A program made the position numbers and the translations under genes. Below, piece by piece: positions 56,628 through 64,000 of a stretch of 64,000 bases of DNA. The notes below the pieces were generated by a model. That model was not told where the DNA came from, did not search any database, and saw nothing but the letters and a program-made list of their open reading frames with translations. Origin of the DNA: Bacteroidota bacterium (GTDB taxonomy: Bacteria; Bacteroidota; Bacteroidia; Chitinophagales; Chitinophagaceae); assembly GCA_023424015.1 (NCBI GenBank), contig JAFAEM010000035.1:1-64000 (forward strand). The letters run 5' to 3'. Positions within the stretch are counted from its first letter, which is position 1, and each line of letters starts with the position of its first letter.

Positions 56628-59600
56628 CTATTGCACAAGTACTTTCTGGAATGTAACAACGCCCTGATCCTTTCGAACTTCCCAGATATAAATACCCGGG
56701 TTGAGAGAATATTCTTTATATGTAGTACCGGCATGAACAGTCAACTTTTCATTGACTACTTCCCGGCCGTTCATTTCATAGATACGTAACTGCACAGCTG
56801 TCTGACGTGGTGAAGCCATTTGTAGTTTCATTCTACCATTGGTTGCTGACACAGTTTTTACTTCAAATTCACTGGCGTTATTCACGATTCGCCGTGTGCC
56901 GAGATACTCTTTTCTATTATCGATATCTGTTTGCGACAGACGATAATATGAGGTTCCGGTGAGTGGCTTCTCGTCAATGTATTTATAATCACGCCGGTCC
57001 GAAGACTGGCCTGAGGACCCGATCGTAGCCAATAGTTCGTAATCTGTACCATTGGCAGATCTTTCCAGCTGGAAATATTTATTGTTGTGTTCGGAGGCAG
57101 TTGCCCAGCTCAGCTCTACTTTTCCCACCTGGTTGAGTCGTGCATCAAACTGGAGTAATGATACCGGTAAAGTGCTGGTCGCAATAACGGAATACTGATC
57201 CGTTACACAACCGAAATTGTCTGTCACCGAAAAGTTTGTTACGCCCGCAACCGTCGGTGTGAAATTGATCGACCTGGAATTTTCACCCGTGCTCCAGTTA
57301 AAATTATTTACATCATTGGGCCATGAAGCACTGAGCGTAACCGGGGTATTGATGGCTACTGTTACATCTTCGGTCAACCCTGCATCCTTAATGATGGTGA
57401 ATTGATCAAAGATGGTTCCGTTACGCCGCAGCATTTTTGCATCGAGCCGGTTGTCCTCTACTTCAAAATAAAATACGCCCCCATCATTCACTGAGAATGG
57501 AAATGCATAGGCATCGAAGTTGGTTTGTGTGCCACCACTCGCGCCTGTTGAACCGGCCACTACATATACCGTTCCATGGTTGGCCGGCGTAGAATTATAA
57601 ATATATGGGCATGAATTAGCACTGCCATCATAATAGGCGCTGGAAGTACTAACAGCATGTGTGCCGGGTGTAAATGAAGTCCAGCTGCCGGTAAAGTTCT
57701 TTAACATATAACCTCTTTCATAACCATGGCTGTGGCCATTGATGATCAGGTCCACACCGCGGCTTTCGAGGTATGTAATAAAATTCTGCCGAATGGCGAT
57801 CAGGTCCGACTCGGTATCCGAGTTATGGCTTGTTTTTGTATAGGGTGGATGGTGCCAGTAGGCAACGGTCCATTTTTTGGTATTTGCAGCCAGGTCGGCA
57901 TCGATCCAGGACTTCAGTGTACTTGACCCGGCAGTAAGCATGCTAGTAAGGTCAGCCTCGGTACCATATGAATCAAGTGAAAGAAAATGGATATTACCCA
58001 CATCATAGGAATAAAAATTCTGATAGTTTGAAGGCACACCGCCGGCTTCTCCATTCTGTGGCACCGTAAATATGGAATGATAGGGCATGGAGCGGGAAGC
58101 CTTGTTGGCAGAAGAATTTCCATAATCATGGTTGCCTGGCGCGGGATATAGTTTGTGATTCTTCAGGATATTGTTACCATATATCCCAAAGAAATTATTC
58201 GTGTATTCGACGTCAGTGCCCGAGTTATACGCATTGTCGCCCAGTAATATCCAGGCATCGGGTGCATCAATTCCGTTTGTGGCCAGGTAGTTCCTGTAAT
58301 TGGCAAGGTTATCATCCTGGTAGGCTGAATTGCCTCGACCGCAATCCCCAAATGCAACGACGCGGATCTTACGGGTTGTGTTTTCTGGCGGATTTGTCCT
58401 GAAATAATTGTCGGCATCTCCCTGTAATACGGTTCCGTCGGTGGCAGATACCCGGTAATAATATTTTGTATCAGGCACCAGGCCGGTGATGGTAACGGAA
58501 TGTTCGGTCGTGGGGCAGGATTCATCAGGACCGGCTATTGTGTATGCCCCCAGCACTGTGCCAACTTCTACACGGCCGTTACAGGCTACATTGGTTCTCC
58601 AGCGGATGGTTATTGATGTTTGCGATCCGCTCTGCAGATAGGGCCCGCGGCTTATCACCGGCGTACCACCACCTATATTTCCAAGCAATTGCAGGTTAAA
58701 AGACAAATCGGAACTTGTCGCATCACTTTGGTGAATTTCCACTGCGATCGTGTTTGCGCCTTCAACAAAATTGCAACGTGAAAGACTAAAAGAAATTGGC
58801 GTAGTCTCGTCACCGCCGCTGATAGCAGCCGACGCAAAGGTGCCATGTGCCGGTGCACCGGCGGGCATATTATTTCGGGCTACCTCCGTGCCATTGAGGT
58901 ACACAATAACACCATCATCCCTGACGACATTTAATGTAAAATTGTTATAATTATTGAGGTCCGTGATATTAAAAGTCTTTCTGAAATAAGTAGTCACATA
59001 CTTATTATTTGCATCTGGTCCATACGACACGGTAGTCGCGGGCCCGTCAGCATAGCCAAGTTCGGAAGCACCACTGGACCAGGCTGCATCATTAAAGCCT
59101 ACTGTTTCCCAACCGGCGGGCCGGGTATTGTTGTCGCGGTATTTCCAAACATCACCGAAGTTGATGATTGCCGACGGTGCAGTATTCGCGAGCAGCTCCA
59201 GGTCGAAAGTGAGGTCCGTACTGGTGGCGGAGTTTTGGTGAATTTCGACCGCGATCGTATTGCTGCCGTCCACAAAATAGCTGGATAAAAGTGATGTTGT
59301 CTGAGGGGTGCCCCCATCATCGCTGGCAGCCGAGGAGGCAAGGGTTGTATAGGTTCGGCCGGCAGGCATGTTATTGGCATACCGCTCGGTACCATTTATA
59401 TACACCACCACACCGTCATCGCGTCTTACATTTAATGTAAAGTCGGAATAGCTGCCGGGGTTTGTAATGTTTACTGTTTTACGAAAATAGGTGGTGATAT
59501 GCTTGTTGTTGGCATCTGACCCATAACTAACAGTAGTAACGGGACCATCACCATAACCAAGTTCGGCCGCGCCACTTGACCAGGCCGCATCATTGAAACC

Positions 59601-59756
59601 TGACGCCCGCCAGGTTGTCCCCTGGTTTGAGCCATCGTCGAGGTATTTCCAGGTGCTCCCGTAGGAAATGATCACGGTTTGTGAAAAACTAAAGTTTATT
59701 ATACCGGCAAGAATGATGGAAAGAATCACTTTCCTGGTGGTAGAAAATGGTTTCAT
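56628..59756 (-). CDS. Secreted purple acid phosphatase-like metallophosphoesterase with T9SS domain
   Basis: About 1042 aa. Signal peptide MKPFSTTRKVILSIILAGIINFSFSQ supports ATG 59756; the frame is open 74 codons further upstream but over the divergent gene's start. Two copies of the beta-rich W-K-Y...GYGDG...TTYFRK...RDDG module are found at about 30-185 and 190-350. A fibronectin-like PAP N-domain (RGPYLQSGSQTSITIRWRT) is followed by the phosphoesterase: FGDCGRGN, LLGDNAY, PGNHDYG, WHHPPY and NGHSHGYERG, giving the metal-binding set. A late DYNGCxT-type beta domain and a T9SS C-terminus follow. It probably cleaves phosphate esters outside the cell. Confidence 0.89.
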   Translation of the reverse strand: MKPFSTTRKVILSIILAGIINFSFSQTVIISYGSTWKYLDDGSNQGTTWRASGFNDAAWSSGAAELGYGDGPVTTVSYGSDANNKHITTYFRKTVNITNPGSYSDFTLNVRRDDGVVVYINGTERYANNMPAGRTYTTLASSAASDDGGTPQTTSLLSSYFVDGSNTIAVEIHQNSATSTDLTFDLELLANTAPSAIINFGDVWKYRDNNTRPAGWETVGFNDAAWSSGASELGYADGPATTVSYGPDANNKYVTTYFRKTFNITDLNNYNNFTLNVVRDDGVIVYLNGTEVARNNMPAGAPAHGTFASAAISGGDETTPISFSLSRCNFVEGANTIAVEIHQSDATSSDLSFNLQLLGNIGGGTPVISRGPYLQSGSQTSITIRWRTNVACNGRVEVGTVLGAYTIAGPDESCPTTEHSVTITGLVPDTKYYYRVSATDGTVLQGDADNYFRTNPPENTTRKIRVVAFGDCGRGNSAYQDDNLANYRNYLATNGIDAPDAWILLGDNAYNSGTDVEYTNNFFGIYGNNILKNHKLYPAPGNHDYGNSSANKASRSMPYHSIFTVPQNGEAGGVPSNYQNFYSYDVGNIHFLSLDSYGTEADLTSMLTAGSSTLKSWIDADLAANTKKWTVAYWHHPPYTKTSHNSDTESDLIAIRQNFITYLESRGVDLIINGHSHGYERGYMLKNFTGSWTSFTPGTHAVSTSSAYYDGSANSCPYIYNSTPANHGTVYVVAGSTGASGGTQTNFDAYAFPFSVNDGGVFYFEVEDNRLDAKMLRRNGTIFDQFTIIKDAGLTEDVTVAINTPVTLSASWPNDVNNFNWSTGENSRSINFTPTVAGVTNFSVTDNFGCVTDQYSVIATSTLPVSLLQFDARLNQVGKVELSWATASEHNNKYFQLERSANGTDYELLATIGSSGQSSDRRDYKYIDEKPLTGTSYYRLSQTDIDNRKEYLGTRRIVNNASEFEVKTVSATNGRMKLQMASPRQTAVQLRIYEMNGREVVNEKLTVHAGTTYKEYSLNPGIYIWEVRKDQGVVTFQKVLVQ

Positions 59757-59925
59757 CAGTTGGTGGATATTGTAATTGACCATAAAACAACTAAATAATA
59801 CCTTAAAGCACAAGAGATATTGGGAAAAATAATAAGCAGAAAACCGCATGCAACAAGTGAAACGCTCTATATTTAGTACCAAAGTGATATGCGTGAAGAG
59901 ACACAAGTATTCCAACGCTGGCAGC

Positions 59926-61764
59926 ATGGTAAAATTGCCAGGTAAGATCACCTGCACTATTGCGGTTTTTATCATCATTATTGGGGCTGCCCGATTTCAG
60001 GCATCACCCTCGTTTGCGGATCAAACTGATGAATTCTTCACTCACCAACTGGAGTCGGTTAAAAAAGAATTGACCATTTTAAAAAAAATTAATCAAGAAA
60101 AAGCCGAAGCTGCCGCGTTAAGACAACAATTCATCAACTGCCGCAAGTCTTATAAGCAGTTGGCTGTATTGTCGGAGTATTTTAATATTTATGAGACCAA
60201 GTTCCTGAATGGCCCGGCGCTTCCCCGGGCCGAGGATGGCACTCCTGACGTGATTATTCCGCCACAGGGTTTCCAGGCTTTGGAAGAGCTGATCTTTGGG
60301 GATGATCAACTGCCCGAGTATGCAGTGATCGGAGAATTAATTGAGAAAATGCTGTCGGTGTTGCAACAAATCGAAAAAGAACCGGATCGCCAATATAAGT
60401 TCCGCCCTGAGATGGTATGGGATGCCCTCAGGTCATCAGTCGTACGATTGGCTACCCTTGGGTTAACAGGTTTTGATTCGCCGGTAGCACTGCATTCTTT
60501 TGATGAGGCTCGCGCAACTATTGAAGGAATTAGAAAGGTCTTGGCATTATTCAAACGGGATTTGGATAAAGATCCACGGGCGTGGAAACAACTGAACAGA
60601 CTTTTAATATCAATGGACAAGCGACTTGCGACTGCAGGAGATTTCAATCGCTTCGACCGCCTGGATTTTATCACCACATTTATCAACCCTATTTATAGAG
60701 AACTGGTAATTACCCGAAAATCGTCGGATATAGGTATACCGGAAGGGCGAAGCCCGGTCAATTTTAACGCTGAATCCATATTTGACAGAAATTTTTTCGA
60801 TATCAATTTTTTCTCGCCTGGGAAAGAATATCGACCCACAGAGAAACGAATAGAGCTGGGCAAAAAGCTCTTCGCAGACCCTGTACTTTCGGGTTCCGGC
60901 AACCGGAGTTGCGCGAGTTGCCATATTCCCGGGAAAGCATTTACAGATGGGCTAAAGGTTCCCATGGCCATAGATGACAAGACCTTACTCAGGCGAAATA
61001 CACCCACCTTATGGAATTCTGCACTCCAGACAAGGCAATTCTTTGATACCCGTACGGATATTCTGGAAAATCAGTTGAAGGAAGTAGTTCATAATACTGA
61101 AGAGATGGAAGGTTCACTTCACGCGGCAACAGCAGTATTAAAGAAGTCGCCGGAATACCTGTTACAATTTAAAGAAGCTTATGCGGATGAACCGGAGCCG
61201 TTAAATGCATATAATATTGCAAACGCGATATCATCTTATATCAGGACATTGATATCTCTGAATTCCAGGTTCGACCAATACATGCGCGGTGACAAAACCA
61301 AATTGAATTCGAGGGAAAAAAAAGGTTTTAACCTGTTCACTGGCAAGGCTAAATGTGCAACCTGTCATTTTATCCCATTGTTTAATGGACTGGTGCCACC
61401 AGAATTTACCGAAACAGAAACAGAAGTACTGGGAACTCCGGCCACAAAGAATAAAAAAAATGCAAAGCTCGATACGGATGCCGGTAAGTTTGAATTAACA
61501 CAATCGGTGATCCACAAGTTTGCGTTCAAAACTCCGGGGTTGAGAAATATTGAAAAAACCGGGCCCTATATGCACAACGGCGTATTCGATACACTGGAAG
61601 AAGTCATGGAATTCTACAATGAAGGCGGGGGAGCGGGCCTGGACATTGCACCCGAAAATCAAACCCTGCCTACAAATAAGCTCGATCTTTCAAAAAAAGA
61701 GATCGAAAGCATTATTGCGTTTATGAAATCACTGACCGACCCGGCAATCACCACCTACAAATAA
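59926..61764 (+). CDS. Di-heme cytochrome c peroxidase (MauG/CcpA family) with helical N-terminal domain
   Basis: About 612 aa, exported. The hydrophobic segment LPGKITCTIAVFIIIIGAARFQA follows ATG 59926, which gives a normal signal peptide; an ATG at 59848 would give a very long n-region. Residues about 35-270 form an all-helical domain reminiscent of imelysin-like peptidases or IrpA (FQALEELIFGDDQLPEY). Residues about 285-612 form the di-heme peroxidase: heme motifs CASCH (about 328) and CATCH (about 476), KAFTDG, and KTPGLRNIEKTGPYMHNG with the distal-ligand Met. It probably reduces peroxide or oxidises a periplasmic substrate. A strong bidirectional terminator follows. Confidence 0.88.
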   Translation: MVKLPGKITCTIAVFIIIIGAARFQASPSFADQTDEFFTHQLESVKKELTILKKINQEKAEAAALRQQFINCRKSYKQLAVLSEYFNIYETKFLNGPALPRAEDGTPDVIIPPQGFQALEELIFGDDQLPEYAVIGELIEKMLSVLQQIEKEPDRQYKFRPEMVWDALRSSVVRLATLGLTGFDSPVALHSFDEARATIEGIRKVLALFKRDLDKDPRAWKQLNRLLISMDKRLATAGDFNRFDRLDFITTFINPIYRELVITRKSSDIGIPEGRSPVNFNAESIFDRNFFDINFFSPGKEYRPTEKRIELGKKLFADPVLSGSGNRSCASCHIPGKAFTDGLKVPMAIDDKTLLRRNTPTLWNSALQTRQFFDTRTDILENQLKEVVHNTEEMEGSLHAATAVLKKSPEYLLQFKEAYADEPEPLNAYNIANAISSYIRTLISLNSRFDQYMRGDKTKLNSREKKGFNLFTGKAKCATCHFIPLFNGLVPPEFTETETEVLGTPATKNKKNAKLDTDAGKFELTQSVIHKFAFKTPGLRNIEKTGPYMHNGVFDTLEEVMEFYNEGGGAGLDIAPENQTLPTNKLDLSKKEIESIIAFMKSLTDPAITTYK

Positions 61765-61796
61765 TAAAGCTCCCCTGTTTTTAGGGGAGCTTTATT
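61763..61796. terminator. Bidirectional Rho-independent terminator
   Basis: AATAAAGCTCCCCT (61763-61776) pairs perfectly over 14 bp with AGGGGAGCTTTATT (61783-61796) around GTTTTT. It serves the convergent cytochrome peroxidase and sugar dehydrogenase genes and overlaps the stop codon of the former. Confidence 0.9.
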
Positions 61797-61812
61797 CAAA
61801 TAACCTGTACGT

Positions 61813-64000
61813 TTAAAGTTTCTGCAACTTCAGATTCTGATCGATGCCTGCTCCGAGAATATGCAGGTAATAAACCCCGCTCTTCAGTCCCTGTACATTG
61901 ATCATCACATTATTGTTGCCTTTGCGGATATTGATCGACTGTTTGAGCACCACGCGCCCGCTGTTATCTGTTATCTTCCATACCGCAGTTCCTTCTTTTG
62001 TGGATGAAACCATCAGGCGGGTGTCACCGGTTGTCGGATTGGGCGAGAGGATCACACGATTGGCAATATCACCCAGGTTGACGGATACTATATTGGAATA
62101 AATAAACTTACCGTCACTGTCAACCATTTTCAAACGGTAGTAGATCACCGTAGATGCAAGATTATACACCTCATGATCCAGGTGTGAATACAGATTCTGG
62201 TTATTAGCGCTGCCTATCGCTGTTACATTACCGATCACGTTGAAGCTTCTGCCATCGAGGCTACGTTCCACATCGAAATGTGAAGTATTGATCTCGTTGG
62301 CGGTTTCCCATTGTAATAGCGTCGCGTTGTTTTGCAGGCTTGCCTTGAAAGAAACCAGGTCAACCGGCAGTGTGATATGAGAGTTGCTGAAATAGAATGA
62401 TGAGAAGCTGCTAATCTCACCCTGCAGCACATATCCATTATTGGTGCCAAAAGCCTCTGCCACAGTAGGTGTAATTAACTGTGTATTGGCTACCATCGCT
62501 GTCTGGTTGACGTCATTATTCTTTAAAATGTTCAACCCGCTAACCGCACCGGAATAACCATCGGCAACAAATGCATCAAATTCTGCCTTCGAAATATAAA
62601 GCCTGATCCATACCGGGCTCGATGGTTGGTTTTGAGGTGTAATCGTCAGGTTACGGTTCAGGTATTTTTTGCCCAGCTTGATCCTGCTGGCACCGTTGAC
62701 TTTGTACAATGTCGTGGTAATGGTTCCCAGGTCCTGGCCCCTTGCATGGATCTCCGCCACTATATTACTATTGGTATCGGTAATTGGCACCCACAGATTG
62801 TTGTTTTCATTAGCTGCGCTGATCACAACCGTATTTGCGTTTTCAAATACATTGGGTTTTCCCGGGGCAATTTCAACACTATTTGGTATCGTACTCTTGT
62901 TATTATTTAATGGATCGGCGATATAACCCAGGAAAGTGTATTTCTGCAGACAACCTGCACATGCAGGTACTACCGGGAATTGTGCACTGGGACCCGAAGT
63001 ACTGGTACTTCTGTCCATCACCACATATATATCTTTTCCATTGGGCCCGAATGCCAGGTCGCGGTAACGGTTAATGCTGCCGAAATAACTAACGGTATCG
63101 TAACCGCCGGTTTTTATCACTGTATCACCTGTACCATTCAACCTCATCCTTACCAGGCGTCCCCACTTCAAAGAAGCTGCAACAAGTGAACGTCTCCAAC
63201 CGGGAATATTTGATTTGGTATACAGGTCAAGGCCCGACCAGCCCTCAGAAGGCCACTCTCCATTGTTTGGTATTGGTGTGGTATTCCAAAGAGAATTAAG
63301 ACTGGGATAAAGATCTGAACTTGGGTATGCGGAAAACAGTGGATCCTTATAGTTCGTTATCGCAGCTGCATTGGCTGTTTCATTGTTAATCACCGGGCAA
63401 CTTGAAGGGTGCGCGGGGTTCATACCAGGTGCAGCACCTGCTGTTGTACCATTAGCATTATTATCTTTTGCATATCCGATCACCAGCGGGTGACCATAGT
63501 TCATATCCCGTTCAATTATATTGACCTCGTCATCGCTGAATGGGCCATGAGACGAGCCATACAGTTTATTAAGTACCGGATCATAGGCAAACCCCTGGTT
63601 GTTGCGGATACCGGTAGCCCATACCGCGCTTTGTACGCCGAGTGTAACATTATATGGATTGTCGTTGGGTATCCACCTGTTTAATGTACCGGCATCTGCA
63701 TCGGGTTCGAGGTTGAACCGGAGAATCTTTCCTTCGTATGAATTCAGCCATTGTGCTTTCAGGGTACGCATGTGGTTACCAAACTGGCCTGCACCCATAT
63801 CGCCACTTGCATAAAACAGGTAGTCGACGCCATTCACTGGCACAATGATCATACGTTGAGAGTTGTGGTCATTACTGCCAGGCAGGGTATCACAAAGCGA
63901 TACGGGAGATTCAAGCCGGTTGGTACCGGTATTATAGGTGAACCGAACAATGCGGTTGGTAAATACGGTGGAGGAAGTGCGGCTATGTACATAAGATATG
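61813..64000 (-). CDS. PQQ-type sugar dehydrogenase-like secreted protein with T9SS domain (5' end outside window)
   Basis: The frame stays open from 63852 to the window edge, so the visible 728 codons are the C-terminal part. The N-terminal portion is a glucose/sorbosone dehydrogenase (GSDH) beta-propeller: GSNDHNSQRMIIVPVNGVDYLFYASGDMG, KILRFN, VWATGIRNNQGFAYDP, HGPFSDDEVNIIERDMNYGHP. A beta-sandwich region follows, then SLQNNATLLQWETANEINTSHFDVERS, and a final T9SS type A signal (VILSPNPTTGDTRLMV). It probably oxidises an aldose outside the cell or at its surface. PQQ binding is inferred from the family. Members often attach to the surface through the type IX system. Confidence 0.87.
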   Translation of the reverse strand, partial: ISYVHSRTSSTVFTNRIVRFTYNTGTNRLESPVSLCDTLPGSNDHNSQRMIIVPVNGVDYLFYASGDMGAGQFGNHMRTLKAQWLNSYEGKILRFNLEPDADAGTLNRWIPNDNPYNVTLGVQSAVWATGIRNNQGFAYDPVLNKLYGSSHGPFSDDEVNIIERDMNYGHPLVIGYAKDNNANGTTAGAAPGMNPAHPSSCPVINNETANAAAITNYKDPLFSAYPSSDLYPSLNSLWNTTPIPNNGEWPSEGWSGLDLYTKSNIPGWRRSLVAASLKWGRLVRMRLNGTGDTVIKTGGYDTVSYFGSINRYRDLAFGPNGKDIYVVMDRSTSTSGPSAQFPVVPACAGCLQKYTFLGYIADPLNNNKSTIPNSVEIAPGKPNVFENANTVVISAANENNNLWVPITDTNSNIVAEIHARGQDLGTITTTLYKVNGASRIKLGKKYLNRNLTITPQNQPSSPVWIRLYISKAEFDAFVADGYSGAVSGLNILKNNDVNQTAMVANTQLITPTVAEAFGTNNGYVLQGEISSFSSFYFSNSHITLPVDLVSFKASLQNNATLLQWETANEINTSHFDVERSLDGRSFNVIGNVTAIGSANNQNLYSHLDHEVYNLASTVIYYRLKMVDSDGKFIYSNIVSVNLGDIANRVILSPNPTTGDTRLMVSSTKEGTAVWKITDNSGRVVLKQSINIRKGNNNVMINVQGLKSGVYYLHILGAGIDQNLKLQKL

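Noticed and set aside
59757..59978. 74-codon N-terminal extension of the phosphatase-like protein
   Set aside because: The signal peptide starts at 59756, and the extension would overlap the divergent cytochrome peroxidase gene start.

Overview
The window is a piece of a Bacteroidota chromosome, most likely from the Chitinophagaceae. The signs are Bacteroidota-type promoters (TTTG, 19 nt, TAnnTTTG), type IX secretion (T9SS) C-terminal sorting domains, a SusC-type plug domain, a UpxY/NusG-like antiterminator at the head of a capsule locus, and the tyrosine kinase/YwqE phosphatase pair. The genus cannot be read from the sequence alone.

Layout. 1-1257: an IS110-family element with a structured left end (candidate bridge RNA) next to a cluster of dispersed repeats. 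1520-2020: an ECF sigma factor with a very good promoter. 2148-36624: a large capsule/exopolysaccharide locus, almost all on the minus strand. Its leftward transcript starts at a clear promoter (36735-36765) and runs through UpxY, Wza, Wzc, a UDP-HexNAc epimerase, RmlB, a four-helix-bundle protein and RmlA. A complete CMP-pseudaminic acid pathway follows (PseB, PseC, a PseG-PseH fusion, PseF, PseI) with an aldo/keto reductase and two Gfo/Idh/MocA oxidoreductases embedded in it. Then come a candidate CMP-sugar transferase, two hexapeptide acyltransferases, a Wzx flippase, several GT4 glycosyltransferases and a secreted DUF4838 protein. After a plus-strand membrane protein/acyltransferase pair (8044-10630), the locus ends with AsnB, a NodB deacetylase, a formyltransferase, a GT4 and YwqE. 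37021-40338: an HGSNAT-like membrane acetyltransferase, a small ORF, and a second deacetylase-formyltransferase pair.

40469-44396 is the most unusual part. In transcription order it reads: three tightly packed, non-canonical tRNA genes (His-like with anticodon AUG, Lys UUU, Asn GUU); 13 nt later a 141-aa protein; a DUF458/YkuK RNase H-fold protein; an AAA+ ATPase whose N-terminal domain is a full-length homologue of the 141-aa protein; a hairpin terminator; and the RNA ligase RtcB. This looks like an RNA (probably tRNA) repair or tRNA-decoy operon and is the best candidate for an undescribed system. The arrangement is directly visible; the function is inference.

44397-64000 holds two terminator-bounded short ORFs, a VIT-vWA-TonB-plug-TPR fusion, a hypothetical protein, a radical SAM protein, a degenerate 2H phosphoesterase-like protein, an orphan UmuD homologue that has lost both catalytic residues, and a block of large secreted proteins. 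That block comprises a TSP3-repeat giant, a purple acid phosphatase-like protein, a di-heme cytochrome c peroxidase and a PQQ-type sugar dehydrogenase that runs off the right edge. Three of the four carry T9SS-type C-termini.
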